Assembly: GCF_003951315.1 (NCBI RefSeq)
Contig: NZ_QLJH01000018.1
Span: 1-64,000, forward strand
Length of the DNA: 64,000 bases
Direction of reading: 5' to 3'
Source: Sphingomonas sp. S-NIH.Pt15_0812
GTDB lineage: Bacteria; Pseudomonadota; Alphaproteobacteria; Sphingomonadales; Sphingomonadaceae
In this document: piece by piece, positions 39,722 through 51,219 of the stretch
Numbering within the stretch: the first letter of the stretch is position 1
How the letters are laid out: the number at the start of each line of letters is the position of its first letter
The notes under the pieces: model-generated
Told to the model about the DNA's origin: nothing
Seen by the model: only the letters and a program-made list of their open reading frames with translations
The model's database searches: none
Program-made: the position numbers and the translations under genes

Positions 39722-40714
39722 TCAGCCCTGCGGCAGCTCGAACGGTCCCCGGCGCGGCTCGGCCCGTGGGGCGGTGGGAGCGGGGGTGGTGACATTGCCC
39801 TTCGGCGTATCGGCCAGCGCCTCCTTGGCGAGCGCGCCGATGCCGCCCAGCGTGCCGATCAGCTGAGTCGCCTCGACCGGGAACAGGATGGTCTTGGCAT
39901 TGGGGCTGGTCGCGAACTTGCCGACCGCCTCGACATATTTCTGCGCGACGAAATAGTTGATCGCCTGGACGCCGCCCGCCTCGATCGCCTCGGACACGAC
40001 GCGCGTCGCCTTCGCCTCGGCCTCCGCCGCGCGCTCGCGGGCCTCGGAATCGCGGAACGCCGATTCGCGCCGGCCCTCCGCCTCCAGGATGCGCGCCTGC
40101 TTCTGCCCCTCGGCGCGCAGGATCTCGGAGGCGCGGGTGCCCTCGGCCTCCAGGATGTTGGCGCGCTTCTCGCGTTCCGCCTTCATCTGCCGGCCCATGG
40201 CGGTGACGATGTCGGCGGGCGGGCGGATGTCCTTGATCTCGACGCGGGTGATCTTGACGCCCCAGGGCACGGTGGCGTGGTCGACGACCGACAGCAGCCG
40301 CGCGTTGATCTCGTCGCGCTTCGACAAGGTCTCGTCCAGGTCCATCGCGCCCATCACCGTACGCAGGTTGGTGGTGGCGAGCTGGAGCAGCGCGACATAG
40401 AGGTCCGACACCTCATAGGCGGCCTTGGCGGCGTCCAGCACCTGGAAGAAGACGACGCCGTCGGTCGAGACGATCGCATTGTCCTTGGTGATGATCTCCT
40501 GCCCGGGAATGTCGATCACCTGCTCCATCATGTTCACCCGCCGGCCGACCCGGTAGAAGAAGGCGGGATAGAAGTTGAAACCCGGCGCGGCCGTGGTGGT
40601 GTAGCGGCCGAAATGCTCGATCGTGTATTGATAGCCCTGGCGGACGATCTTGATACTGGAAAACAGGTAGAACAGCACCAGCAGCAGTGCGAGCGCGGCG
40701 ATCGTCAAACCCAT
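39722..40714 (-). CDS. SPFH/Band-7 family protein (QmcA/stomatin-like)
   Basis: A 330-residue protein with an N-terminal membrane anchor ([16 protein letters not shown]), then the SPFH domain ([30 protein letters not shown]) and a coiled-coil flotillin-like region rich in Glu, Arg and Ala. The C-terminal 30 residues are proline-rich. It pairs with the downstream NfeD gene, as in the QmcA/YbbK arrangement. Start at 40714; an ATG 27 bases upstream adds only charged residues. Confidence 0.88.
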   Translation of the reverse strand: MGLTIAALALLLVLFYLFSSIKIVRQGYQYTIEHFGRYTTTAAPGFNFYPAFFYRVGRRVNMMEQVIDIPGQEIITKDNAIVSTDGVVFFQVLDAAKAAYEVSDLYVALLQLATTNLRTVMGAMDLDETLSKRDEINARLLSVVDHATVPWGVKITRVEIKDIRPPADIVTAMGRQMKAEREKRANILEAEGTRASEILRAEGQKQARILEAEGRRESAFRDSEARERAAEAEAKATRVVSEAIEAGGVQAINYFVAQKYVEAVGKFATSPNAKTILFPVEATQLIGTLGGIGALAKEALADTPKGNVTTPAPTAPRAEPRRGPFELPQG

Positions 40715-40806
40715 GGTTCTTCCCCTCGTTCGGCTCCACATAGCATGGGGCGCGTCAGGGGGCCTAGCGGTTCGCGCGTCATGAGGTTACATGGCGCGCC
40801 ACCTGA

Positions 40807-42291
<1,485 letters not shown>

Positions 42292-42292
42292 G

Positions 42293-43465
42293 GTGACGCC
42301 CGCCGCCCGCGTTCAAGCCGCGATCGAGATCGTCGACCAGGTGATCGACGCCGCCACCACCGGCGGCGCGGCCGCCGATACCCTGGTCCAGCGTTACTTC
42401 GCGACCCGTCGCTATGCCGGGTCCAAGGACCGGCGGGCGGTGCGCGAGCATGTCTATGCGGCGATCCGGCTCTGTGGGCCGGTGCCGCCGAGCGGGCGCG
42501 CCGCGATGCTGCTGCTCGCCGACCGGGATGCCGGGGTCGCCGCCGCTTTCGACGGTTCGACCCATGGTCCCGCTCCGATCGGCGCGGACGAGCCACGTGC
42601 CACGCCGGGCCTGGCCCCGACCTGGCTGGAGGCGGCGCTGATCGAGTCCGGCCTGCCGCAGGACGCCCTGCCGGCGCTGGTCGACCGCGCGCCGCTCGAC
42701 GTGCGGATCAATCCGCTCCGCATGACCGAGGCACTGCCCGAGGGCGAGCCGCTGCCGCACGGTCTCCACGGCCTGCGCCTGCCGAGCGGAACCCGCGTCG
42801 AGACGCTGGACGCCTATCGCGACGGTGCGATCGAGGTGCAGGATGCCGGCAGCCAGATCGTCGGCCTCGCGCTGCCGGTCGCACCGGGCGATCGGATCAT
42901 CGACCTGTGCGCGGGCGCGGGCGGCAAAACGCTGGCGCTGGGCGCACGCATGGCGAACCAGGGATTGCTGCTCGCCTGCGACACCGATCGTGCCCGGCTC
43001 CAGCAATTGCCGCCGCGGGCCGAGCGGGCCGGCGTGACGATCGTCGAGGCGCGGCTGCTCAATCCGGGGCGCGAGCGCGAGATGCTGGCCGATGCGATCG
43101 GCGCGGCCGACGGGGTGCTGGTCGACGCGCCCTGTTCGGGCACGGGCACCTGGCGGCGCAATCCGGAGGCGCGCTGGCGGCTCGATCCGACCCGACTGGC
43201 CCGTTTCGTCGCCACCCAGGCGCAGGTGCTGGCGACCGGCGCGGCCCTGGTCCGGCCGGGCGGGTCGCTGGTCTATATCGTCTGTTCGCTGCTCGATGCC
43301 GAGGGGGCGGGGCAGGTGGAATCCTTCCTGGCCGACCATCCCGGCTGGCGTGTCGAACCGCTCGACCTGCCTGCCGGCCGCCCGCAGGGGCAGGGCGTGC
43401 GGCTCGATCCCGCGCGCGACGGCACCGACGGCTTTTTCGTCGCGCGGCTGGTGGCCCCATGCTAG
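42293..43465 (+). CDS. RsmB/NOP-family RNA m5C methyltransferase
   Basis: A 390-residue S-adenosylmethionine enzyme. An N-terminal NusB/RNA-binding-like part is followed by the Rossmann domain: SAM motif [15 protein letters not shown] (near residue 204), the catalytic-cysteine motif [15 protein letters not shown] (near 279) and the second cysteine in YIVCSLLD. It likely methylates a cytosine of 16S rRNA. GTG start one base after the guaB stop implies co-transcription. Whether it is RsmB or a related methyltransferase cannot be settled. Confidence 0.88.
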   Translation: MTPAARVQAAIEIVDQVIDAATTGGAAADTLVQRYFATRRYAGSKDRRAVREHVYAAIRLCGPVPPSGRAAMLLLADRDAGVAAAFDGSTHGPAPIGADEPRATPGLAPTWLEAALIESGLPQDALPALVDRAPLDVRINPLRMTEALPEGEPLPHGLHGLRLPSGTRVETLDAYRDGAIEVQDAGSQIVGLALPVAPGDRIIDLCAGAGGKTLALGARMANQGLLLACDTDRARLQQLPPRAERAGVTIVEARLLNPGREREMLADAIGAADGVLVDAPCSGTGTWRRNPEARWRLDPTRLARFVATQAQVLATGAALVRPGGSLVYIVCSLLDAEGAGQVESFLADHPGWRVEPLDLPAGRPQGQGVRLDPARDGTDGFFVARLVAPC

Positions 43466-43496
43466 GGCGAGGCTGATGTTCCGCCTGGAGACGATC

Positions 43497-43997
43497 ATGC
43501 GCTTCTCGTCCGTCGCTCTGGCCGCTGCGCTGGCGACCGTCAGCCTCTCCGCGTCGCTCGGCGCGCAGCGGCCCGACGACCGGATCGACGCGCGCTCGCT
43601 GCAACTGCTCGAACAGGGCAAGGCGGAACGCGCCGCCGGTAAATATGACGCCGCGACCGACACGCTGGAGACGGCGGTGGCGGTCGATCCACGCAACCGC
43701 CAGGCGTTCGTCGTGCTGGCGCAGGTGGCGCAGGCGCGCGGCCTGCCCGGCAAGGCGATCCGCCTGTACCGCGAGGCGCTGTTGCTGGAGCCGGGCGACC
43801 GCCAGGCGCTGAAGGGGCAGGGCGACGCGCTGGTCGCCAAGGGCGCGATCGCGCAGGCGCGGGTCAACCTCGCCAAGCTGAAGACGTTGTGCAAGGGCGG
43901 CTGTCCCGAGGTGCAGGCGCTCGCCGCCGAGATCGCCAAGGGCCCGCCGATCACCACCGCGCAGGTCGCGCAGAAGGATGCGCCCAAGGCGGACTGA
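43497..43997 (+). CDS. TPR-repeat exported protein
   Basis: A 166-residue protein with a signal peptide ([20 protein letters not shown]). Two or three TPR helix pairs are visible ([40 protein letters not shown] and [20 protein letters not shown]). Such repeats bind partner proteins. Two cysteines (CKGGC) follow the repeats. ATG at 43497 has GGAG at 43487-43490; an in-frame ATG at 43476 lacks one. Function unknown. Confidence 0.75.
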   Translation: MRFSSVALAAALATVSLSASLGAQRPDDRIDARSLQLLEQGKAERAAGKYDAATDTLETAVAVDPRNRQAFVVLAQVAQARGLPGKAIRLYREALLLEPGDRQALKGQGDALVAKGAIAQARVNLAKLKTLCKGGCPEVQALAAEIAKGPPITTAQVAQKDAPKAD

Positions 43998-44132
43998 GCG
44001 GGTAGCCGCTCGCTTTCCACCCCCCGTGCCCTGGCCTCCGCCATCGAACGGGAAGGGGACGCCACCCCCCCCCATTGAGCGGCCGGCGATTGTTTGTAAG
44101 CTGCGGCGGTACATTCCTGCCGAAAGCCCCCG

Positions 44133-46202
44133 ATGCCGCGATCGCTCCTGCTGCTCCTGTCCGCCACCCTCTTGTCGAGCGGGGTGCTGGCGGCCCCGCA
44201 ACAGACCCAGACCGCCACGCCCGAGGCGACCCGGCCCGACCGACATTTCGGACCGCGCGACGCCTTCGCCCTGTCGCAGGCGAGCGATGTGCGGATCAGC
44301 CCGGACGGCAAGCGCATCGCCTATACCCGCGCGACCGGCGACATCATGACCGATGGCGACCGCCGCCAGGTCTGGCTGGTCGATGTCGCCACCGGGCGGC
44401 AGACGCCGCTGGGCGTGCCGGGCAGCGCGCGACCGCGTTGGTCGCCGGATGGGCAGCGGCTGGCCTATGCCGCCAGGGGGGAGGGCGACCGGCCGCAGAT
44501 CTTCGTCCGCTGGCTGGCGAGCGGCACCGGCGCGGCGATCACCGCACTGCCCGAATCGCCGTCCGACATCGCCTGGTCGCCGGACGGGCGGATGATCGGC
44601 TTCACCATGTTCGTGCCGGGGGACGGAAGCCAACTCGGCACCCCGCTCGCCAAGCCAGAGGGGGCGCATTGGGCCGAGCCGATCAAGATCATCGACCAAG
44701 TCCATTACCGCGAGGACGGCGGCGGCTATCTGCGCCCCGGCTACAACCATGTCTTCGTCGTCTCGGCGGACGGCGGCGCGGCACGCCAGCTGACCTTCGG
44801 GCCGGAGGATGACGGCGGCAGCGTCGCCTGGACGGCGGACGGACGCAGCCTGCTGATCGCGGGGAATCACGGCAAGGACCCGGATCGCGATCCGATGAAC
44901 AGCGACGTCTTCGCGGTCGATGCCGCGACCGGCGCCCTGCGTCGGCTGACCGACCGGCAGGGGCCGGACGAGGCGCCGGTCGCGTCGCCCGATGGCCGGC
45001 TGATCGCCTATGTCGGCTTCGCGGACAAGCTGCTCGGCTATCAGAACCGCCAGCTGTCGGTGATGAACGCGGACGGATCGGGCGCGCGGGTGCTGACCGC
45101 CGGGCTCGACCGCAGCGTCGACAACCCGCAATGGGCGGCGGACGGCCGCTCCATCTATGTCCAATATGCCGATCACGGCGTCACCAAAGTGGCGCGGGTC
45201 GGGCTGGACGGCCGGGTGACGACGGTGGCGGACGGCCTGGCCGGGGGCGAGCTGGACCGGCCCTATTCGGGCGGCGACTTCAGCGTCGCGCGGGACGGCG
45301 CCATCGCCTTCACCCAGGGCGACACGACGCATCCGGCCGATGTCGCGGTGACGCGCGGCGGCGGCTCGGCGAAGCGGCTGACCGATCTCAATCGCGAGTT
45401 GTTCGCGGGCAAGGCCTTGGCGCAGGTGCGACCCCTGGCGGTCACCTCCTCGGCGGGCGGCCTGCCGATCGACGCCTGGATGATGACGCCGCCCGATTAC
45501 GACCCGGCCCGGCGATATCCGCTGATCCTGGAAATTCATGGCGGCCCCTTCGCCAGCTATGCGCCGGTCTGGTCGACCGACGACCAGCTCTATGCGGCGG
45601 CGGGCTATGTCGTCGTCTATGCCAATCCGCGCGGCTCGACTTCCTATGGCGAGGGCTTCGCCAATCTGATCCATCACAATTATCCGAGCAGCGACTACGA
45701 CGACCTGATGAGCGTCGTCGACGCAGCGATCGCCACGGGGCCGGTCGATGCGAAGAACCTGTTCGTCACCGGCGGGTCGGGCGGCGGCCTGCTGACCGCC
45801 TGGATCGTCGGCAAGACCGACCGGTTCAACGCCGCCGTCACGCAGAAGCCGGTCATCAACTGGACCAGCGAGGTGCTGACCACCGACGGCTATACCAGCA
45901 TGGCGCGCTATTGGTTCGGCAAGATGCCCTGGGAGGACCCGGAGCAATATTGGCGACGCTCGCCGCTCAGCCTGGTCGGCAACGTCAAGACGCCGACCGC
46001 CGTGGTGGTGGGCGAGGAGGACCATCGCACCCCGCCGGGCGAATCGGAGCAATATTACGCCGCGCTCCAGATCCGCTCGGTGCCGACCGTGCTGATCCGC
46101 GTGCCGAGCGCCAGCCATGGCGGCCTGGCCGACCGGCCATCGCAACTGGTCGCGAAGAACGCCGCGATCCTGGCGTGGTTCGACCGCTATCGGAAGCGGT
46201 GA
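44133..46202 (+). CDS. S9 family prolyl-oligopeptidase-like peptidase
   Basis: A 689-residue exported peptidase: signal peptide MPRSLLLLLSATLLSSGVLA, then a propeller with WD40-like PD-repeat segments (SPDGKRIAYTRATGD, SPDGQRLAYAARGE). The C-terminal hydrolase domain has VTGGSGGGLLTA (nucleophilic Ser), VVVGEEDHRTPPG (Asp) and PSASHGG (His). This resembles acylaminoacyl peptidases. The active triad is complete. It is separate from the DPP-IV-like enzyme at 32531 and differs in length and motifs. Confidence 0.9.
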   Translation: MPRSLLLLLSATLLSSGVLAAPQQTQTATPEATRPDRHFGPRDAFALSQASDVRISPDGKRIAYTRATGDIMTDGDRRQVWLVDVATGRQTPLGVPGSARPRWSPDGQRLAYAARGEGDRPQIFVRWLASGTGAAITALPESPSDIAWSPDGRMIGFTMFVPGDGSQLGTPLAKPEGAHWAEPIKIIDQVHYREDGGGYLRPGYNHVFVVSADGGAARQLTFGPEDDGGSVAWTADGRSLLIAGNHGKDPDRDPMNSDVFAVDAATGALRRLTDRQGPDEAPVASPDGRLIAYVGFADKLLGYQNRQLSVMNADGSGARVLTAGLDRSVDNPQWAADGRSIYVQYADHGVTKVARVGLDGRVTTVADGLAGGELDRPYSGGDFSVARDGAIAFTQGDTTHPADVAVTRGGGSAKRLTDLNRELFAGKALAQVRPLAVTSSAGGLPIDAWMMTPPDYDPARRYPLILEIHGGPFASYAPVWSTDDQLYAAAGYVVVYANPRGSTSYGEGFANLIHHNYPSSDYDDLMSVVDAAIATGPVDAKNLFVTGGSGGGLLTAWIVGKTDRFNAAVTQKPVINWTSEVLTTDGYTSMARYWFGKMPWEDPEQYWRRSPLSLVGNVKTPTAVVVGEEDHRTPPGESEQYYAALQIRSVPTVLIRVPSASHGGLADRPSQLVAKNAAILAWFDRYRKR

Positions 46203-46250
46203 TGCCGGGGCGTGACGGACCGGTAAAGCTCGCGTAGGGAAGGCTTTGTC

Positions 46251-46976
46251 GTGACCACGCTCCACGCCTTCGCCAACCCCGCGCGCTTCCTGAAGGTGGC
46301 GAGGCCGTTGACGCCGATCCTGTTCTGGGCCGGCGTGCTGCTGGTCGCGATCGGCTGCTGGGCGGGGCTGACGCGGACGCCGCCCGACTATCTTCAGGGC
46401 GAGACGGTGCGGATCCTCTACATCCATGTCCCCGCCGCCTGGCTGGGCATGGGCGGGTGGAGCGGCATCGCGCTGTCGTCGATCGCGCTGCTGGTGTGGC
46501 GGCACCCGCTGGCTGGCATCGCCGCGCGCGCCATCGCACCGGTGGGCGCGGCCTTTGCCGCCCTGTGCCTGGTCACCGGATCGATCTGGGGCCGACCGAC
46601 CTGGGGCACCTGGTGGCAATGGGACGGGCGGCTGACCTCGATGCTGCTGCTGTTCTTCGTCTATTGCGGCTATGTCGCGCTCGCTCGGGCCGATGCGGAG
46701 CGGGGGGGCGACGGACGCATCCCGGCGCTGTTCGGGATCGCCGGCACCGTGCTGCTGCCGATCATCCGCTATTCGGTGGTGTGGTGGAACACCCTGCACC
46801 AGGGGCCGAGCATCGGCCTGACTGGCTCCAGCATCGACGGCGCGATCCTGTGGCCGCTACCCTTCATGCTGATCGGCTTCACCGCGATCTTCGCCGCCAT
46901 CGTGCTGATGCGGATGCGGACGCTGCTCGCCCGCGCCAAGGCGGAGGCGCGGATGCGCCGGATGGCGCGCGCATGA
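46251..46976 (+). CDS. ccmC: heme exporter protein C
   Basis: A 241-residue membrane protein with six helices that, with CcmAB and CcmE, presents heme for cytochrome c maturation. The tryptophan-rich periplasmic loop GRPTWGTWWQWDGRLTS and the histidine in WWNTLHQGPS mark the HemeC/CcmC type. GTG start. It opens a cluster of overlapping ccm genes, and its stop overlaps ccmD by 4 bases. ccmA and ccmB are not in the window upstream of it. Confidence 0.92.
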   Translation: MTTLHAFANPARFLKVARPLTPILFWAGVLLVAIGCWAGLTRTPPDYLQGETVRILYIHVPAAWLGMGGWSGIALSSIALLVWRHPLAGIAARAIAPVGAAFAALCLVTGSIWGRPTWGTWWQWDGRLTSMLLLFFVYCGYVALARADAERGGDGRIPALFGIAGTVLLPIIRYSVVWWNTLHQGPSIGLTGSSIDGAILWPLPFMLIGFTAIFAAIVLMRMRTLLARAKAEARMRRMARA

Positions 46977-47080
46977 ACCCCTGGCCCTTCGTCGTCGCCG
47001 CCTATGCGGTGACCCTGGGTGGCACGGCCGCCATCGCCTTCGCCGCCTGGCGCGCGATGCGCGACGCGGAGAAGCGATGA
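46973..47080 (+). CDS. ccmD: heme exporter protein D
   Basis: A 35-residue single-helix membrane protein (PFVVAAYAVTLGGTAAIAFA followed by a basic RDAEKR tail) that stabilises the CcmC-CcmE complex. Found by position and composition: its ATG overlaps the ccmC stop and its TGA overlaps the ccmE start by 4 bases. Confidence 0.82.
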   Translation: MNPWPFVVAAYAVTLGGTAAIAFAAWRAMRDAEKR

Positions 47081-47511
47081 CCGCCAAGAACCAACGGATG
47101 CTGCTGGTCGCGCTGGCGCTGGGGGCGGTGGCGCTCGCGGCGCTGCTCGCCCTGTCGGCGCTGAAGGATCAGGCCGCGTTCTTCTACGCGCCGTCCGACG
47201 TGGCGCGGCGGGCCCCGCCGCTCGACCGGGCGGTGCGGCTGGGCGGCATGGTCGCGGCCGGATCGGTGCGCCGCGCCGCCGATGGCGTGACCGTGCATTT
47301 CACCGTCACCGATGGCCGCGCGACCACGCCGGTCACCTATGCCGGCATCGTCCCCGACCTGTTCCGCGAGAAATCGGGCGTGGTGGCGGAGGGACGGTTC
47401 CTGCCGGGGGGCGGCTTCGTCGCGACCAACCTGCTCGCCAAGCATGACGAACGCTATATGCCGCCCCAGGTCGCCGGCGCGATGCACGAGACGAGGACGC
47501 TGGCGCAGTGA
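47077..47511 (+). CDS. ccmE: cytochrome c-type biogenesis protein CcmE
   Basis: A 144-residue heme chaperone with an N-terminal membrane anchor and an OB-fold. The heme-binding histidine is in LAKHDERYMPP, with the tyrosine two or three residues on, as in CcmE. The segment VRLGGMVAAGSVRR is also family-like. It overlaps ccmD and ccmF by 4 bases. Confidence 0.93.
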   Translation: MTAKNQRMLLVALALGAVALAALLALSALKDQAAFFYAPSDVARRAPPLDRAVRLGGMVAAGSVRRAADGVTVHFTVTDGRATTPVTYAGIVPDLFREKSGVVAEGRFLPGGGFVATNLLAKHDERYMPPQVAGAMHETRTLAQ

Positions 47512-49430
47512 TCGCGGAAGCCGGTTTCGCCGCCCTGTGGCTCGCCGCCGCGCTCGCCGCCCTGCAACTGGCGCTGGCGGCGCTCGGTCTGCGTCCGCGG
47601 GACGATGCGGAGGAACTGATGGCGGCGGTGCGGCCGGTCGCGATCGTGCAGGGCGCCTTGGCCCTGGTCGCGATGCTGCTGCTGATCCTGCTCTTCCTGC
47701 AATCCGACATGTCGGTGAAGCTGGTCGTGGAGAACAGCCATTCGGCCAAGCCGTGGCTGTATAAATTCGCCGGGGCCTGGGGCAATCACGAAGGATCGAT
47801 GCTGCTCTGGGTCACGATCCTGGGGCTGGCGGGCGGTGCGGTGGCGCTGGTCGAGCGCCGGCTCGACATGCGCACGCTGACCGCGACGCTGGGCGCGCAG
47901 GCGGTGATCGCGCTCGGCTTCTATGCCTTCCTGCTCTTCGCCTCCAATCCCTTCGCGCGGGCCGAGCCGGCGCCGGCGGACGGGGCGGGGCTCAACCCGC
48001 TGCTCCAGGATCCCGGCCTCGCCTTCCATCCGCCGACCCTCTATGCCGGTTATGTCGGCCTGTCGGTCGCCTTCTCCTTCGCGGTGGGCGCGCTGCTGAC
48101 CGGGCAGGTCGGGCGCGACTTCGCCCGCGCGATGCGGCCCTGGGTGCTGGGCGCGTGGATCTTCCTGACGCTCGGCATCACCGCCGGCAGCTACTGGGCC
48201 TATTATGAGCTGGGCTGGGGCGGCTGGTGGTTCTGGGACCCGGTGGAGAATGCCTCGCTGATGCCGTGGCTGGCGGCGACCGCGCTGCTCCATTCGGTGA
48301 CGGTGCTGGCGACGCGCGACGGCCTGCGCGCCTGGACGGTGATGCTGGCGGTGGTCGCCTTCTCCATGTCGATGATCGGCACCTTCCTGGTCCGCTCCGG
48401 CATCCTCACCAGCGTCCATGCCTTTGCGGTCGATCCGACGCGCGGCGCCTTCATCCTGGTGCTGCTGGCGCTTTATATCGGCGGCGCGCTGCTGTTGTTC
48501 GGCCTGCGGGTCGGGACGGTGCGGCAGGGGCGGCTGTTCGAACCGGTCAGTCGCGAGGGCGGGCTGGTCGCCAACAACCTGCTGTTGTCGGTGATCCTGG
48601 GGATCGTGCTGATCGGCACGCTCTATCCCCTGGTCGCGGCCGGGTTCGGCGTGCAGCTGTCGGTCGGGCCGCCCTTCTTCAACAAGGCGGCGGGGCCGGT
48701 GGCGCTGCTGCTGGTCGCGCTGATGGGGTTGGGGCCGCTGCTCCGCTGGCGGCGCGACTCAGTGCAGGCGTTGTTGGTGCGCGCCACCTGGCCGATCGCC
48801 GCCACCGTCTTCGCCTTTGCCGGCCTGATCGTCTTCGCCATGCCGATCGGTATGTTCCCGCTGCTGGGCCTCAGTCTCGCCGCGGGGCTGGCGGTGGCGA
48901 GCGTCGCGCCGCTCTGGGGCCGCAACCTGCGCCGCACGCCGCTGTTCACCTGGGGCATGGTGATCGCGCATCTCGGCATCGCGGTGAGCATGGCCGGCAT
49001 GGCCTGCGACGCGGCCTTCACCGCCGAGCGATTGATCGCGCTGCGGCCGGGCGACTCGACGCGGGTCGGCCCGTGGCGGGTGACGCTCGACGGCCTGTCG
49101 CCGGTGGTGGCGGACAACTGGTCGGCGGTGCAGGCGCGACTGACCGCCACCCGCGACGATGCGCGGCGCGAACTCTTCCCCCAGTCGCGGACCTTCACCA
49201 CGCCGCCGACCACGACCAGCGAGAGCGCCATCGCGACCATGGCTGATGGCCAGCTCTATACGGTGCTCGGCCAGCCCGATGGCACCGGCCGCTGGCAGGT
49301 CCGGCTGTGGTGGAAGCCGTTCGTGACGCTGATCTGGTTCGGCGGCGTGCTGGTGGCGCTGGGCGGGCTCGTGTCTCTGGTCGGCCGCGTGCTGCCGCGC
49401 CGTCGCGCCGTGGCGGAGCCGGGCTGGTGA
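47508..49430 (+). CDS. ccmF: cytochrome c heme lyase CcmF
   Basis: A 640-residue multi-helix membrane protein that transfers heme to apocytochrome c together with CcmH. The WWD heme-handling domain is GWGGWWFWDPVENASLMPWL. Another family block is WGNHEGSMLLWV. GTG start at 47508 overlaps the ccmE stop; its own stop overlaps the ccmG start by 4 bases. Confidence 0.94.
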   Translation: MIAEAGFAALWLAAALAALQLALAALGLRPRDDAEELMAAVRPVAIVQGALALVAMLLLILLFLQSDMSVKLVVENSHSAKPWLYKFAGAWGNHEGSMLLWVTILGLAGGAVALVERRLDMRTLTATLGAQAVIALGFYAFLLFASNPFARAEPAPADGAGLNPLLQDPGLAFHPPTLYAGYVGLSVAFSFAVGALLTGQVGRDFARAMRPWVLGAWIFLTLGITAGSYWAYYELGWGGWWFWDPVENASLMPWLAATALLHSVTVLATRDGLRAWTVMLAVVAFSMSMIGTFLVRSGILTSVHAFAVDPTRGAFILVLLALYIGGALLLFGLRVGTVRQGRLFEPVSREGGLVANNLLLSVILGIVLIGTLYPLVAAGFGVQLSVGPPFFNKAAGPVALLLVALMGLGPLLRWRRDSVQALLVRATWPIAATVFAFAGLIVFAMPIGMFPLLGLSLAAGLAVASVAPLWGRNLRRTPLFTWGMVIAHLGIAVSMAGMACDAAFTAERLIALRPGDSTRVGPWRVTLDGLSPVVADNWSAVQARLTATRDDARRELFPQSRTFTTPPTTTSESAIATMADGQLYTVLGQPDGTGRWQVRLWWKPFVTLIWFGGVLVALGGLVSLVGRVLPRRRAVAEPGW

Positions 49431-49951
49431 GGCGGCCGCTGCTTTGGGTGCCGTTCGCCGGCTTCCTGCTGCTGCTGCTGATCGTTGCGATCGGGCTGTT
49501 CCGGCCGGCCGACCGGGCCGTCCATTCGACGCTGATCGACCGGCCCCTGCCCGAATTCGCGGTCCGCCCGATCGTGCCGGGCAAGCCGGGCCTGGCCAAA
49601 GCCGATTTCACGGGGCGACCGCGCCTGCTCAACGTCTTCGCCAGCTGGTGCATTCCTTGCATCGCCGAGGCACCGCAGTTGCTGGCGTTGAAGCGCGCGG
49701 GCGTGCCGATCGAGGCGATCGCGATCCGCGACACGGGCGCGGAGGTGCAAGCCTTTCTGCGCCGCCATGGCGATCCCTATGAGCGGATCGGCGACGATCC
49801 GGCCAGCGCCACGCAGCTCGCTTTGGGGTCCTCGGGCGTGCCGGAGACGTTCCTGGTCGATGCCAAAGGCGTGATCCGCCGCCAATATATCGGTGACATC
49901 CGGGCCGACCAGGTTGCCGAGATCGTCGCGGCGGCGGAGGCCGCGCGATGA
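49427..49951 (+). CDS. ccmG: thiol:disulfide interchange protein CcmG/DsbE
   Basis: A 174-residue thioredoxin-like protein anchored by one N-terminal helix (PFAGFLLLLLIVAIGLF). The redox motif WCIPC sits in LNVFASWCIPCIAEAP, and the cis-proline loop SGVPETFLVD follows. It keeps the apocytochrome or CcmH thiols reduced. The GTG start at 49427 overlaps the ccmF stop; the end overlaps ccmH by 4 bases. Confidence 0.93.
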   Translation: MRRPLLWVPFAGFLLLLLIVAIGLFRPADRAVHSTLIDRPLPEFAVRPIVPGKPGLAKADFTGRPRLLNVFASWCIPCIAEAPQLLALKRAGVPIEAIAIRDTGAEVQAFLRRHGDPYERIGDDPASATQLALGSSGVPETFLVDAKGVIRRQYIGDIRADQVAEIVAAAEAAR

Positions 49952-50358
49952 CCCGGTCTTTGACCATCACGCTGTCGCTGCTGCTCGCTGCCCCGGTCCA
50001 GGCGCAGACCGCGACGCCCGCGCCGCTCGCCGACACGCAACTGCCCGATCCTTCGCAGGAGGCCCGGGCCAAGGCGCTGATGGAGACGCTGCGCTGCGTC
50101 GTCTGTCAGGGCCAGTCGATCGCCGATAGCGACGCGACCATGGCGGGCGACATGCGCGCGCTGGTCCGCACCCGCATCCGCGCCGGGGAACGGCCGGCGG
50201 CGATCCGGCAGTGGCTGATCGACCGCTACGGCAGCTATATCAGCTATGACCCGCCGCTGGAGGCCGCGACCTGGCCCCTGTGGCTCGCGCCGATCCTGTT
50301 GCTGGCGCTGGGCAGCTGGATCGCGCGCGGCAGCTTCCGCCGCAGCCGGGGGCGCTGA
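49948..50358 (+). CDS. ccmH: cytochrome c-type biogenesis protein CcmH
   Basis: A 136-residue protein with a signal peptide and a C-terminal membrane helix (LWLAPILLLALGSWIA). The redox motif LRCVVCQGQSIADSDA holds the CxxC that reduces the apocytochrome CXXCH cysteines. The overlapped ATG gene behind it encodes the CcmI-like TPR part that in E. coli is fused to CcmH. Confidence 0.93.
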   Translation: MTRSLTITLSLLLAAPVQAQTATPAPLADTQLPDPSQEARAKALMETLRCVVCQGQSIADSDATMAGDMRALVRTRIRAGERPAAIRQWLIDRYGSYISYDPPLEAATWPLWLAPILLLALGSWIARGSFRRSRGR

Positions 50359-50987
50359 TGGGCTGGGTCATGCTCCTGATACTGATGGTGGCGAGCGCGG
50401 TGGCGCTGGCGCTGCTCCATGTGCCGCGGCGGCTCTGGTCGCTGGTCGGCGCCGCGCTGATGCTGGGCGCGGCGGGCTATGCGTGGCAAGGCGCGCCGAC
50501 GCTGCCCGGCCATCCGGTACAGGCCGATCGCGAGGCGCTGGTCAGCGATGCCGCGATCATCGACCTGCGCACCGACATGTTCGGCCGCTACGGGGCGGAG
50601 GGGGCGTATCTGACCGCCGCCGATGCGATGGCGCGCGTGGGATCGTCGCGATACGAGGTGGAGACGATCCTGGGGGCCCTGCGCGGCGCGCCGAAGAGCG
50701 TGCAGCTCTGGACGGCCCTGGGCGATGCGCTGGTCCGCCATGATGGGGGTCGGGTGTCACCCGCCGCGCGCTTGGCCTTCGACCAGGCAAACCGGCTCGA
50801 TCCGCGCCATCCCGGTCCCTATTTCTTCCTGGGCATCGCGCTGGTGCGGAGCGGCGACCTTGCCGGCGCGGAGCGCTGCTGGACGCGGGCGCTGGAGCGG
50901 ACGCACCCCCAGGCGAATTATCGCCCGGCGGTCGCGGAACGGCTGGCGATGGTGCGCCAGCTCATCGCCGCGACCGGCGGACGATAG
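50358..50987 (+). CDS. CcmI-like TPR protein of cytochrome c maturation
   Basis: A 209-residue protein with two N-terminal membrane helices and a TPR-like soluble region (LWTALGDALVRHDGG, HPGPYFFLGIALVRSGDLAGAE), matching the CcmI/CycH role of binding apocytochrome c. The ATG shares its first base with the ccmH stop. Identity is inferred from gene order and domain layout more than from sequence. Confidence 0.75.
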   Translation: MGWVMLLILMVASAVALALLHVPRRLWSLVGAALMLGAAGYAWQGAPTLPGHPVQADREALVSDAAIIDLRTDMFGRYGAEGAYLTAADAMARVGSSRYEVETILGALRGAPKSVQLWTALGDALVRHDGGRVSPAARLAFDQANRLDPRHPGPYFFLGIALVRSGDLAGAERCWTRALERTHPQANYRPAVAERLAMVRQLIAATGGR

Positions 50988-51000
50988 GAGCGTCCGCGGC

Positions 51001-51219
51001 TTACTTGCCGCGTCCGGTCTTCTCCTGCAGCGCATCGATCCGCTTGGAGGCATCTGCCTTGGTCAGCGAGTCGTCGAATTCCTCGCCGGCTTCCTCGCTC
51101 AGCGTCTTCAGATAGCTGGCCTGCGCGCCGGTCATCGGCTCGTCGCCGGTGGTCCAGTCATTGGGGTCCTTCTCGGCGTTGGAGAAGGGTTCGCTCTTGG
51201 GATTGGCGGTGTCGGTCAT
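51001..51219 (-). CDS. DUF3072-family small protein
   Basis: A 72-residue soluble protein. The central PNDWTTGDEPMTGAQASYL and SLTKADASKRIDAL segments are typical of DUF3072. ATG at 51219 follows AAGGA. Function unknown. It lies alone between the ccm cluster and kup on the opposite strand to both. Confidence 0.85.
   Translation of the reverse strand: MTDTANPKSEPFSNAEKDPNDWTTGDEPMTGAQASYLKTLSEEAGEEFDDSLTKADASKRIDALQEKTGRGK

Noticed and set aside
43059..46799. A 1246-residue open frame antisense to the methyltransferase and S9 peptidase genes.
   Set aside because: The plus-strand genes have clear motifs; the antisense frame has none and lies across several of them.
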